Shown here in pieces: positions 22,501-34,239 of a stretch of DNA of 64,000 bases; position 1 is the first letter of the stretch, and the number at the start of each line of letters is the position of its first letter. Source of the stretch: Juglans regia (Eukaryota > Streptophyta > Magnoliopsida > Fagales > Juglandaceae); contig NC_049909.1 of assembly GCF_001411555.2 (NCBI RefSeq), positions 2,837,875 to 2,901,874 of the forward strand. Direction: 5' to 3'. The notes beneath the pieces were generated by a model that did no database searches, was not told where the DNA came from, and worked only from the letters and a program-made list of their open reading frames with translations. The position numbers and the translations under genes were made by a program.

Positions 22501-25498
22501 GCAACACCAAAAAAACAATTAGCATGAAGGGCTACTTGATAAAAACTTCCAGAGAGAGAACCTTCAACTTCTCTAAAAAAACTTCCTCATTTCGAAACTA
22601 GCTTGAGGGGGGTGGGAGCTTTGGCTCTCCGCCCTTACTTCCTTCCTGCCCTTATTTTTCAATGTGTGTTTTTTTTTTAATGTGTTTTTTTTCAGGTCTA
22701 ATAAAAGAGGAACACTCTCCGGTGATTCCAATCTCAACAAAATTTTCGTCTTTGTTCTCCTTCTAGATTTATGAGGAAATACACAAAATCCCTGCTACAC
22801 AAAACTCCTAACCCAACCCACAACCCACAAATCCACACTCTAGATTTTCGGTGTTGAGCCACAAGGACCAGGAAGCACAATGTGCCCGCCTGGTGATGCT
22901 CGTGGGATGGGTGCTCGCGATGGTGGCTGGTGCACGTGCCGGTGGTGCCGCCTGGTGCGCTTTAGTGTGGGCGAAGCCAGTGCTGGGCGAGAGGGACAGT
23001 GGAGGAAGAAATGGTTGTTGCTCGTGCGGCTGGTGGCCGCTGCTAGTGCGAAGGTGGAGGGATGGGCATGAGCAAATCTGGTAGGCTGCCTGCGTAGTTG
23101 GTGGGCCCTAGGGATGGTGACAGTGCTGTGGGCACGAGGTGCTCATGCGATTGGGAGGTGCTTGTGCGGTGGCGTTGGTAGGTGGAGGGAAGACTCGTCA
23201 ATGCTTGTGCGGAGGTGGGAGTCTCCCTGGTGCTCATACGCAGTGAAGGGGGCGGAGGGGGTGTGATGCCCCCAATCCCCGCTTGGGATGGAACAGAGAC
23301 TTAGAGTGTCGAGACATGCAATACAAGGTTACATACTCCCGTTCATGACAGTTAATATGCAATGCATCCTAGTATGCATCTAACAGTATGCAATAATATC
23401 AGCGGAAATAAAAGGTTAAAGTGAAAAATATGCCAGAATAACTAAAACATCCAAACTTCATTAGATAATCATCATGTTCAAAATACTAAAGTAGCATAGA
23501 CTTATAGACAAAGTCATATCATTCTCTTGATGCGATCTAAGGCATAAAGGACTTGGGTTATGAACATCAAAATTAAGTCCAGCTTCTTCTCTAGATCTAG
23601 CTCCTCTTCAATTATTCGAATCCAGTGTTCACTCAATCTTGTCCTGGTCTATCCATGACACAACTTCTATTATTCCAAGTGGAATGATAGTGGTTCCATA
23701 AGAGGGTGAGATTTATTCGAAATCTCAGTAAGTTAAACAACTAACTGACACAAAGATAAATTAATTATAAAAAATGATAAATATGTAACGCATGAGATGT
23801 AGAAAATCAGTATACATGTCTCCCATCCAGATTCCTCAACATCTTTTAAAAATATGGAGACACGGGTTTTTACTCAATAAGTAATTTCGTCATCATTTTT
23901 GAAAAGACATAACTTCTTCATAAAAATTTCATCATAAACATTCATCATCACAGACTTATATCATTATCTTAATTAATAACATAACGTGTGGTAATGTTAC
24001 AATTCCCCATATGCACTGTGAGTACCTGCCGGTGACTATAGTATAACTTACGTTGAAACTACGTTATCTATAGACTCATTCTCAATGCATTGGTAAATAA
24101 CATAACATCATAAAAATCATAATGTGTACATCCACCAGCATTAGATGTCATAACATGTTGACTTTGCTCCGGCGTTCTTTAAAAAGAACTCATTCGAAGC
24201 CTATTGACTATTTTTTGTTAATCCAGGGTTTACCACTCTATTATTAAACACTCCAGAGTGAACAGAGGAGTTCTACCCGGATAATTCTCCATCCTAACAT
24301 TTGGAGTCGTGATAAAATGATTTTCATGCAATATTTTGAAAAATATGTTTCATGATGTAAATATGTAGCAAGTTTCATGAAAAATGACATTTATATGCAA
24401 TATACTAAAAATGGTAAAAATATCATATGTCTTGTAAATATGCACTCAATGTATCATATAACATGATAGTTTATGCTCAAAATGATAGTTGAAATGTAAT
24501 GAATATTTATCAAGGTGTAAGTTAGAGGCCAACTTACAAACTTAAGGAAAAATTTGAAATTAGCGTCTTAGCTGCGTAAATCATATGTATACTAAGTTAG
24601 GGTTAGTACTTTTATGCATAGGGTCAAAATCAAAGGCTTCAAAAATTGGGTATTTACAAAAGTATCCCTAAACTTTTAAAAATTGTCATTTAGGCTCTAA
24701 ATTTTCACTAATTATAAACAAACTTCAAATTTAACCAAATTTCATGGACTTTATATTTTTGGCATTCTAAAACCATCTATGCCCTTGAATTTTTAAAATT
24801 CAAAGTGAAACTTTTCCAATTAGTCCCAACTAGTGCCATGCATCCTAGTTGTGATGCCTATGTGTATTTTCAACTAGTGATCCCTATGAATGCATGCATA
24901 TGATATTTTATTTAATCACTAATGATCACTAACATCTTTAGGGACATTATGATGTTTAATCCTTGAGTAATCAAGTTTATCCCAACACTTAATCAAAGCT
25001 AAAAAATTTTTAATCACCAATATGCTTAAAACCAATTTATATTTGGTAATCAAAACATGATAGATTTAAAACTTATTATGACACGCTTATAACCAAAAAT
25101 TTAACCTTCCATAATCATGTTAGGATAATTATAAATCATATCAAATCATGCTTAGGACATGCCATAGCTAAATTTCCAATTAAAAACATTCAATTATTCA
25201 AACCTTCCTTTAATTGACCCGGTTTTGCATTAAGCATCATAACCTTCTCAAAACTCAACCAAATTTCATACCAACACTTGGAAAAAAAGCTTCAAATGCT
25301 AGCTAAGATCAAAAGGAAGAAAAATTACAAATTTTGGGGCATTCCAAGCACTCTAGACTGCCTTATACAAGAACACTCAAAAACTCACCAAAACTCACTC
25401 GATTTGCACTCTTTTGATCTCTAAGAGAGGGAAATGCTTTCAAGGCTCAAATGGATGCTTGGATCTATGGTGTGGGTAAAATGAGAAGTGGAGGGAAG

Positions 25499-25506
25499 TA
25501 TTTATA
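25499..25506 (-). promoter_or_regulatory. TATA box of LTR C
   Basis: TATAAATA on the minus strand in CACCTATAAATACTTCCC. The same place in LTRs D and E holds TATAAATA and TATAAGTA, so this is the conserved core promoter of the family. Confidence 0.65.
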
Positions 25507-26771
25507 GGTGGCCAAGGGGTGAGGGGTGTTGGCTTGGGTGCTTGGTGATTGGGTGAAGTGGGAGGTGCTTAAATCAATAACATTTTCAGATTTACTTGCA
25601 TGAGCTTAGGTTACTTGTGCAGAATGAAATAGTGCCCTGAACCACCATCATTTCCTCTCCAGTGTAGCTGCAAGGGTCCTGTAGATGACTCTAGGTCGTG
25701 GAACATGATTTGGGTGGCAGAAGATCCCTCAAACCACCCTTGAAAACTGGTGGATGGAGGTGATTTTGTGGTGATAGAAAATTAGTTCGGTTTTGGATAT
25801 TTTTGGGCAGCAACAATGAGTCAAAATCCTTTATGATGGTCATGGGACTTCTTGATGATTAGATGGAGAAGGAGGTGGCATGGGGGTGGTGGTGCAAACC
25901 ATGGCAGGAGGCTGGTTCAAATTCAATCCAAACGATTCCTACATAAACTAGACCAAGGTGCACCCGGTTTGGTTATTTGAGTTGGTTGATGCAACAAATT
26001 TCATTCAAGGCTCAAACTAAGTTTGGGAGAGTCTCATGAGGTATTTAAGGACCATATTACCCTTGAGGACAAACCACAAAAATGGTGGGCCCAAGGGAAA
26101 AACAGTCCAAACATTACAAAGGGCAACGCACAAAACCAATTGAAGCATGGTTTGGGCTTGTTATGTCATTTTTATTAATGGCATGTGAGATGGTTTAGTT
26201 AGGATATTAACATGGTCTAATCATGATTTAAAGAATTATTAATTCAAGAAAATTTGAATTAAAAAGTTTAAGAAAAGATTAAGTATGATTAAGTTTCAAA
26301 GCATGGCTTAAAAAGTGCACTAATCTCAAGCATGATGGTTAATGGCCTTAACCAATTTTCAAAACTTAATTTAGGTACTTTGAGTGTGATTTGGGCTTAA
26401 GAAAACCAATAGTATGATATATTGGGCCTTTAGTCTTTGAATGATGAAATGAGGTCAAACATGGCTTTGGGCCATATAGGCTTGAAAGGGGCCAATGGTC
26501 CAATCTACACCAAAGACCTTATGCCTTCCTATACTTGGGCCAAAACTAGTCTTGATTTCTTAAGGGCTTGGTTTAAGGTTTTCTTGGGCTAGGCCCATAA
26601 ATGCACTTGGCTCCTAACAAGTCTCACCAAAATTACTAATAGGCTTGCCTCTATAATCCTTAACTCCTTAACACTAAGTACCAACATTAATGCTAATCCT
26701 ACTATCAACCTTAATGAAAGTGATTAACCCATAATTAAAAGTCCAATCTAAAGTACTTAATAGTTAATTAA

Positions 26772-26953
26772 GGAGACGTTTGGATTCGAAAATGACTTGA
26801 GATGACTTGAGATGGGTTGAGATGGATTGTGAATAGTAATGAGATGAGTTGTGAATAGTAATGACATTTGTGAGTTAAAGTTGCTGAATAGTAATGAATA
26901 GTAGTGAGATGAGTTGAGATGAGCTGAGATGAATTACGAATCCAAACATCTCC
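26772..26953. mobile_element. Tourist/PIF-Harbinger-like MITE, private to copy 1
   Basis: 182 bp with terminal inverted repeats GGAGACGTTTGGATTCG and CGAATCCAAACATCTCC and a TAA duplication (26,769-26,771 and 26,954-26,956). Copy 2 has the empty site AGTTAATTAAGTGGGG at about 44,480-44,494. The interior has repeated TGAGATGAGTTG and GAATAGTAATGA. Confidence 0.9.
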
Positions 26954-27576
26954 TAAGTGGGGTGTTACAGGGGCTATGGGCAGCGAAGGCTTCAAAGGCA
27001 GCGAAGGATAGCAGGAAAAAAGGAGATAGAAAAAAGAAAAAAGAAAAAAGAAAAAAGAAGAAGGAGGGGGCGGCAGGACAAGTTAGAGATGAAACCCTAG
27101 AGACAATGTTTTTTCTTCAGTCTATGTGTTTTTTATATTTTCTATAAATTTGCAGTTGTTGTCTTGTTTTAATTAATAATAAAAAGAAATAGGCTATTGG
27201 ACTTTTGTCCATAGCAGGGAACCCACTCCTCTTTGGAGGATGGGGGTCGTTTGTTTCCTTCTCCTTCTTTTGGAGGATAGGGGTGTTTGGATACCCTTTC
27301 CTCCTAGGAAGTAGGGGATGGTTATCTCTGTCTTTTTACAAAGAATGATACTCTCAATTGAGAGTTTCTTAGAAGTTTAGACAATGCTCGTCGCCAACAT
27401 GTGTGTGCGGAGAAGCTTCCAACATATTTGTAGTTTGGCTTGTAATATGAGTTTTTCTCAGTATTGACCAGTTACAGTTGTAAATTCCTTCATTAATGAA
27501 ATGAAGTCTATTTTTCATACATAAAAATAAAAAAAATAAAAAAAAAAAGAAAAGAAAAGAGCAACACCAAAAAAAT

Positions 27577-27722
27577 TGGGGTTTTGAGAAAGAAGTTTCA
27601 AGAACCAAAACAACGTTGTATCATTAATTTGTTAAAGATTGTTTTTATTTCATTTGCAGTTGGAAGTATCAATTTGGGACGAAAAAACAAGACATTTTAT
27701 TCATTTTAGATTAATAAGTCAA
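27577..27722. other. Short unassigned stretch
   Basis: Unique-looking AT-rich sequence right of the retroposed unit; nothing recognised. Confidence 0.4.
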
Positions 27723-27975
27723 GAGTCATGCTAGGCTGCTGCCCAGCTTTGACTGCTGGGCGTGCTGCCTAGCACAAATTTCTCTTTTTTTTTTTCCTTC
27801 TTTTTCTTTTTATATTTTTTTTAATATATTTAAATATTCTTAAAAAATAAAAAAGACACCAATACACTAAAAGTCACTTTCTTAATCATTAAGTAAAAAA
27901 TAAATTAAAAAAATAAAATATATGAGCGGTCAAAATGAGGGGAGAAACTCAAGCGGCATACTAGCATTTTCCACA
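27723..27975. mobile_element. Possible MITE, CATGCTAGGCTGC...GGCATACTAGCAT ends
   Basis: Imperfect inverted ends (ATGCTAGGCTGCTGC against the reverse complement of GCGGCATACTAGCAT) and AAGTCAA on both sides (27,717 and 27,974). It is also in copy 2 at about 45,231-45,485. Confidence 0.4.
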
Positions 27976-28001
27976 AGTCAAATGATAAAAACAAACAGTA
28001 A

Positions 28002-28180
28002 TTCTACATATAATCGTGAAATACGTAAACGTCGCGTAATCTCTTTTAAAAAGAGTAGGGTCTACTATTAAAAGATTAATTTTTTTCATGTGAATTGCAT
28101 ATTTTATTCATTTTTTTCAAAGCGGTTACGTGACGGTTGTATAGTTCACAGTTGTAAATATCTTTTCTAAAAAACAATTA
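28002..28180. mobile_element. MITE with about 40-bp imperfect TIRs
   Basis: The left end ATAATCGTGAAATACGTAAA and CGTCGCGTAATC are inverted against GGTTACGTGACGGTTG and ATAGTTCACAGTTGT. The core GGTCTACTATTAAAAGATTA is shared with 21.75 kb. In copy 2 another MITE is inserted into this one. Confidence 0.6.
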
Positions 28181-28362
28181 CTATTTACGTATGTCGGTAC
28201 AATTTTCGAAGATAAAGATAAGCTTTCCAAGCCATAGGGAATTTCCTTGAGTATTGTCTGCTATCATCCTCAGGATGCGTTTATGCTTCTGTAGCCAGGG
28301 TTTCTACAAGAACGTGCAGTATCTAATCTTGTCTCATTTGGTATTTTTACTTTGTACATGAG

Positions 28363-28526
28363 TAATGATACATATACAATTTATTTTATAATCTTTTATA
28401 TAATTATATTTTAAACTGAGGGTATTTACATAAAATGATGTTATTTTTATAAGTTACTGTATAAAAATACCCCGTATTTAAAATATAATTGTATAAAAAA
28501 TTGTAAAAAATATTGAACGTCTATCA
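28363..28526. mobile_element. AT-rich palindromic MITE
   Basis: TAATGATACATATACAATTT...GAGGGTATTT and AAATACCCC...AATTGTATAAAAAATTGT form arms of about 65 bp. The copy-2 equivalent is about 46,094-46,257. Confidence 0.55.
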
Positions 28527-28539
28527 ATTTCCTTCAAGT

Positions 28540-28900
28540 AATGTTTCATACCAATCCGTCTTGATATATTTTTTAATATGTCTCGTCATATTTAATGTGC
28601 CTCATTTTACTTATCATCACCACAAAGACCCATGCTTCTCTAGTCTCAATGCATGGCATCACTTCCCCAACCTTGAATTTCTTGCTAACAAGGAAGACAA
28701 TGTCGAGCATCCCTCAAGGGCTATTTGGTTTATGGTCAAGCTGAGACCCTCAACGGGATGGGCCTTTGAAACCCATTTAGCCAAATATTACTCCCAAGTT
28801 CCCGTTGCACCTTCAATTGAATAGTGTGCTCGGGAATTTCAAAAATCATTTTTATGGATCATTGTTGCTCATTGTTAAATGCACAAGGATTGTCTCTTCA
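28540..28900 (+). repeat. Direct repeat X1 left of LTR D
   Basis: Contains AATGTGCCTCATTTTACTTA, CAACGGGATGGGCCTTTG and CCATTTAGCCAAATATTAC, all repeated at 34,240-34,590 right of LTR D. The 103-codon frame (28,513-28,824) parallels a frame in X2 (WHHFPNLEF versus WHHFPDLEF; STGWAFETHLAKYY versus STGWAFVTHLAKYY), which hints at an old coding origin, unrecognised. Confidence 0.65.
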
Positions 28901-29338
28901 CCTACTTGCTAGGGGTGACAATACGTGACACGACCCATTAACTCAACATGAACATGACACAAAATTAGCTTAGAGAGATAGGCGGGAGATGGATTCGACC
29001 GAGTTTGGTGACAGAGCTCGGTTTGGAGTTTATTTATATGAATGTTTGTCTGATTGGTTGCATGAGACTATTTATCGTTAGCAAAGAGTGTGTATTTCTA
29101 TATTGTTTTTGCTATTTGTTTGTAGTAGTGGATTTTTTACCCCTTGGCACGATTTTTTGTTTGCATTTCCATTTTGGTGTTTTAAGATTAGAGTTTGTTT
29201 GTTGTAACTTGCACTTAAGTGGTCAGGGAGTCTGTCGACCTCCTGAGTCTATTTTAGGTGGTTGCTGAGCCCGTCGACTTGTTCCCAAAGAAAATTTGTG
29301 CAAAGCGGTTGTAGAGCTCAGAGGCTCGTTCCCGAAGG
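28901..29338. other. Unassigned sequence left of LTR D
   Basis: A Phe/Cys-rich 87-codon frame at 29,005-29,268 is partly kept in copy 2 (46,747-46,965) but shorter there. GTCGAC-containing imperfect repeats at 29,230-29,280. No domain recognised. Confidence 0.35.
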
Positions 29339-30105
29339 TGTAACACCCCACTTAAAAACCCCCTTAGGCCTTGGCCCTTTGTAGCTATAATCCTAGTTAA
29401 TTAGGAGTTAGACTATTTGAAAGTAAGAATATTTTTGGAGCTTGAGTTGGTAAAGAGTGCCGTATGCTTTGGGTTTAGTAGAAATTTTAAAACATTCTAG
29501 TGCAATATTGATTTTGAGGAGAATGAAATTTAGTAGTATTATTTTGGAGACTTTTAATGCAATTTTATTTATGTTGGTGATATAAAGCCAAGAGGCCAAT
29601 AGGTGGAGGACACATGGCATATTGATGGGCTAGGCAAATGGGATAAGTGTTGGATGGATTTAGAAGAGCCCAAGAGTATTTTATTTAGGGCACTTGTTAC
29701 TAAGGATGAGATGGGCTAAGAATAGATGTTAAAAGCCCTAGGCCTCCTTGGGAGATGTAAAGTTCTAAATCCTTCTTAAAGGACACTAGAAATTTGGTCC
29801 AATATAATAAACATAAGGTCATTGGGCTTAACTTGGTAAGAGTGAAGGTATTTGGCCCAATCTAGAAAAGACCTAAGATTTGTACCCAATATAGTGGGTC
29901 ATTGAGGTCAAGGATAGGCCCTATAAATTTGGACATAAGATTTATAAAATAGCCCACTCCAAAACCCACAACCAAGGCTTGCACAAATTGCCCAATAAAA
30001 GTCCCACTCATGAAGCCCAAAACCTTGTATTTTATTTCATTCTTCCAAATGGGACCCACGTACCATTGGTTTCCCTTCTTTCACAATCCAACCACATGCC
30101 CTAGG

Positions 30106-30727
30106 GTTCCCATTTTAGCTTTGGTTAGGTTTTTAACTTTAGTTAAGATCACTATTCATCTTATCCATGAATAGTAACCCAAGCATCAGAATTTTTTATA
30201 GTTTTCTTGAAACCCTTTTCTTCATAATCTCAAATCTGAAATTTTTGTTTTATGCACTTGTTTTGCATCACTCTTAGACAAATCTTGAAGGTTAGGATTA
30301 ACCCAACCCATACCTCATGAACCAAAGACATGTCAATGCCACCACAACTCACCAATTGGCTACTTATAACAACACCTTCAACAAGCCACCAAAGCCACAC
30401 CCCTTTCACAAGTTTTGTTCCCATTTTAGCTTTGGTTAGGTTTTTAACTTTAGTTAAGATCACTATTCATCTTATCCATGAATAGTAACCCAAGCATCAG
30501 AATTTTTTATAGTTTTCTTGAAACCCTTTTCTTCATAATCTCAAATCTGAAATTTTTGTTTTATGCACTTGTTTTGCATCACTCTTAGACAAATCTTGAA
30601 GGTTAGGATTAACCCAACCCATACCTCATGAACCAAAGACATGTCAATGCCACCACAACTCACCAATTGGCTACTTATAACAACACCTTCAACAAGCCAC
30701 CAAAGCCACACCCCTTTCACAAGTTTT
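30106..30727. repeat. 311-bp tandem duplication within LTR D, copy 1 only
   Basis: GTTCCCATTTTAGCTTTGG starts both units (30,106 and 30,417) and CCCTTTCACAAGTTTT ends both. The units appear virtually identical. Copy 2 has a single unit (about 47,842-48,193). The two near-identical minus ORFs here are by-products. Confidence 0.93.
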
Positions 30728-31459
30728 CTTGAATATTTTCTGCACCATTCAAACCTCATGATGTCCCCTAAAATCAGATCTAGCGAGTGTGCAAAGTAGT
30801 TTCAAGAAACAAAAACAAAAACCCAACTATTCACCTAGGAAGCTAGTTGAATTCAAATCAGCTGCACCTTGATTCTTTAAAAGCTTTCTGCACCTATTTG
30901 CCTCACTTCCCCATGCCACCACCCTTGCATTTTATCCATTGGAAGTGCTGCAAAGCACTCAAGTGCTTGCTTGTCCAATTACCTCTCTAAGGCAGCCCAA
31001 CCGATTGGCTCAAATTAGAGAGGAACACCTTTGAATCACTTGGCTAAACCACCTCCCTTTTCATCTCTTTATTTTTTCAGCTCAAGCACGATCACTTGGC
31101 AGCCACACATGCCTCTTTCTCTCACCTAAAAAGGTATTCAAATGATGTAATAATACCCCCAATTCGAATCAAGAAGAAGAGACGAGAAGGGAATCAAAAT
31201 TTGGACAGTTTTCATTCAAAACCGTTGGCCTCCATTGTGTTTTTCTCATTTGATTTTTTTGTTTTATTTTCTGCACCAATGCAGCCCATTGCACCTATGG
31301 CCTTCTTCTAAATCATGGTTTACTAATGAATATTTGGGTCACTATTCAGCTAACCAACCATGACAAATCTAAAAAATGCACTCAACACTCCACCACTCAC
31401 AACACTTCCCTTCATCCAAGACCAAGTCCCCTCCTTGCCTCTCACCCTCCATTGAGTCT

Positions 31460-31467
31460 TATAAATA
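31460..31467 (+). promoter_or_regulatory. TATA box of LTR D
   Basis: TATAAATA in GTCTTATAAATACCCCC, followed by CT-rich leader-like sequence. Equivalent to the LTR C and E elements. Confidence 0.65.
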
Positions 31468-33998
31468 CCCCCCTTCACTCCTCAGTTCCTCACACAACTC
31501 CCTCAAGCATTCTCTTGGTGTTCTTGAGAGCAAAGCATTCAAAGTGTGAGGAAAAGTTGAAACCAAGTAGCTTAAGTGAGCGTCTTGGAGTGAGTTGAGT
31601 TTTGAGAGCTCAAGGGCCACGAATTTTGGCAAGTGATCTTGCCTTATCTCTTGTTGGGTGTTGGATTAACATGTTAGGGTTTGGTTTATAGCATGCAAAT
31701 GAGGATTTGATTGATTTATAAAAGGTTTTACTCAAGGTGTTTCATATCGATTCAAATTTAGAGTTTTGATTGGATAAATTGTTTTGGATGAAATTTTAGC
31801 CATGACATGTCGTGATATGATTTTCTATTTTTTACTAATGTCTTGAGAGATTTATTGAAGGTTTAGATTTGAGGAAAATAACATGTCATGATAGGTTTAT
31901 AAATCCATATCTTATGTTGATCATCTAAGTATTTAGTTTGCACTTGTATGAGAATGATCTTGGCATATCATGTTCTATTTCCTCAAGGATGGCCTTATGA
32001 ACCTTTAGAAACAAATTATAATCATGTTAGGCATCGAAATGAATGATTTATTTAGGCTTTAAAACTTGCATTGACAAAGAGAAGCTAGAAACATCATGCA
32101 CACACACAGTTTCAAGGTTGAATGATTTGGTGTTATTCAATGCCTAAGTGTTGGGATGAACTTGTGTAGTATTATTCTAAGCTGTGAAAATGTTCCAAGA
32201 TCAATCTTATGAATTTATGTTTAATGGAATTGGATCACACATGCATGCAAAGAAGCTATAGGTTTGAAATCACAAAATGGTCACCAAATTACATGCCACG
32301 GGTTGGATGAATTTGACATAGTAGTTGGTTGATTTCTGAAATTATAAGGTCATATATGGATTTAAAACATAGAAAATATGGCATTTGTAAAGTTTGGTGA
32401 ATTTTGAGGCCAAATTACAAATATAAGGCCTTAGTGGCAATTTTGGGAAGGTATAGGGGTAGTTTTATAAATATTAGTTGAACCTTTTGATTATCAACAT
32501 CTTGCTTAGTTATGCAAATCCTAACTTAAATTACCCCTATTTACAACCGCACCAATTTCTTAAGTACTCAGAAAGTTTGTAAGTTAGCTTCCAACTTACT
32601 GTTAAATAAATTATTTATGATTTTTGGATAAGCACCACAATCATATCACAAATGTCATTTTGAGCACGAAGCATCATATGATATGTCATTGAGCATTTGA
32701 TTATTTGCTTACATGACATGTGAAATTTTCACCATTTTAGCATATTGCATATATAAATGTCATTTTCACATAAAATTTACTACATATGCACATGTCATGA
32801 AATACAATTTTCAAAATATTGCATGAAAATAAATTTTGTCACAACCCCAAAGGCTAGGATGAGAAATTATCCTAGTGGAACTCCTATGTCCACTCTAGAG
32901 TGAGTAAAAATGGAGTGGTAACCCCTAGATTGACAAAGAACCGTCAACCGGTTTCAAATAGATTCTTTTTAAAGAATGCTGGAGCGAAGTCGTTTATGAC
33001 ACCTAATGCTGGTAGGTGTATACATTATGATGATATGTTATGATACCAATGCATTTGATTACGATGTCTGCTGACAAAAGACTTATTGTCAACATGAGTT
33101 GTGCTATGGTCACCGATAGGTGCTCATGGTGCATATGGAGAACCTTGTTACTACCACACATTATGTTAATGATGTTAAGAATAAGAAAAGATGTTATGTT
33201 TTCGAAATGATGAAGTTTGAAATGTTATCTTTCAAAATTTCATGTTTTTGAAATGAGGAAGTGAAAAATGTTCCCTGAAAGGAATATGCATTAAAAATTT
33301 TCTAAAAACATGTCGAGGAATCTAGATGGGAGAAAAATTTGAATTTTTCTACATTGCATGCATCTCGTGCTTATCATTAATTATGCATATCTTATCTCTA
33401 TGCAAGTTAGTTATTTAACTTACTGAGAATTCAACTAAATCTCACATTTATGGACCCAATACCATTCCCCTGATATTATAGAAGTTGTGTCAGGACCAAT
33501 ATTCGATGGACAAGATGAACCGTTGGCTACAAATAGTTGAAGAGGAGCCTGATTTGGAGAGGAGGCTAGACTTGATTTTAACTTTCATAGTAATGACTCT
33601 ATATACTATAGAGCGAATGCGAGAGTTAGTCTGATTATGTAGATTCGATTTAATGAAGATTCTATCTCCCACGTTATGTTGAACTCAAGTGGACCACTTA
33701 AGTGAGGAAGTACCTATGTGTGGTTTATAAATCATTGGGATGTTTAGGTCATTCTGACATCAATTGTTCTTATCACCCATATTTTTTCTGTAATTATTGC
33801 ATATTGCTAGTCACATACTAGGATGCATTGCATATTAACTATCATGAATATGGGTATGTAACCTTATTGTGCATGTCCCGACACTCCAAGTCTCCGTTCC
33901 ATCCCAAGCGGAGGTTGGGGGCATCCCAAGTGGAGGTTGGGGACATCATAAGAGGTAACCTGTTGGTGGCGGTTGTGACGAGTTGATACACTCGGGTT

Positions 33999-34170
33999 GT
34001 GTTTGGGGGGGAGGTTGCCTCGACTGCGCTAGAGGTGCAAGTGGAGACACTCGGCTTGTGTTTGGTGGGAGGATGTCTTGACCACGCTTGAGGTGCGAGT
34101 GGAGACACTCGACTTATATTTCGGCAGGAGGACACCTTGACCACATTAAGGGGGCAAGAAGAGAAACACT
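33999..34170. repeat. 58/59-bp tandem repeat next to LTR D, about 3 units
   Basis: Units start at 33,999, 34,058 and 34,116, with core GGAGACACTCGRCTTRT and GGGAGGRTGYCTYGACC. The third unit is diverged. Present in inverted form in copy 2 at about 52,780-52,930. Confidence 0.75.
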
Positions 34171-34239
34171 CTATTGAGTTGTTTCCTCATTTGGTCTCCA
34201 AGTGTGGTGTAAAAATTCTACGTAGAATGACAAAAATAA

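Larger units (their letters stand above)
23262..26969 (-). repeat. Solo long LTR C (copy 1), with a MITE inserted
   Basis: Plus-strand ends are TGTGATGCCCCC (23,262) and GGGGTGTTACA (26,969); the sense is minus. The left flank is GGGGG and the right flank GGGGC. The right flank in copy 2 is GGGGG, so the original duplication was GGGGG. No gypsy coding region is attached, so it is a solo LTR. ORFs inside are incidental. Confidence 0.85.
22516..27560 (+). mobile_element. Retroposed (LINE-like) unit with LTR C nested inside
   Basis: A 15-bp duplication, GCAACACCAAAAAAA, flanks it at 22,501-22,515 and 27,561-27,575, and the right end is an A-rich tail (27,525-27,560) after CATTAATGAAATGAAGTC. 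That is the signature of target-primed retroposition. Without the nested LTR (23,262-26,969) it is about 1.3 kb and has no intact reverse transcriptase, so it is a non-autonomous LINE derivative or retroposed transcript. The middle is GC-rich (22,880-23,260) with GGTG-type repeats. The tandem duplication junction falls inside it at 22,901. Confidence 0.65.
29339..33950 (+). repeat. Long LTR D (copy 1, contiguous)
   Basis: Starts TGTAACACCCCACTT and ends GACATCATA (CATCACA in copy 2); sense plus. It shares ordered blocks with LTRs A, B, C and E, including the GATGAGAAATTATCCTAGTG and AAAGAATGCTGGAGCG blocks near 32.9 kb. Flanks GAAGG and AGAGG do not form a clean duplication. It contains a 311-bp tandem duplication (30,106-30,727) and, at its 3' end, a 26-bp tandem duplication of the AAGYGGAGGTTGGGG motif. 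It is contiguous here but split by inversion in copy 2. Confidence 0.82.

Noticed and set aside
22851..23237. Gly/Trp/Cys-rich ORFs on both strands, repeated at 40,554-41,043
   Set aside because: Low-complexity GGTG-rich DNA inside a retroposed unit; both strands and several frames are open, with no domain.
30230..30759. Two nearly identical ORFs that might be a duplicated small gene
   Set aside because: They mirror the 311-bp tandem duplication in LTR D and have no counterpart open in the same way in copy 2.
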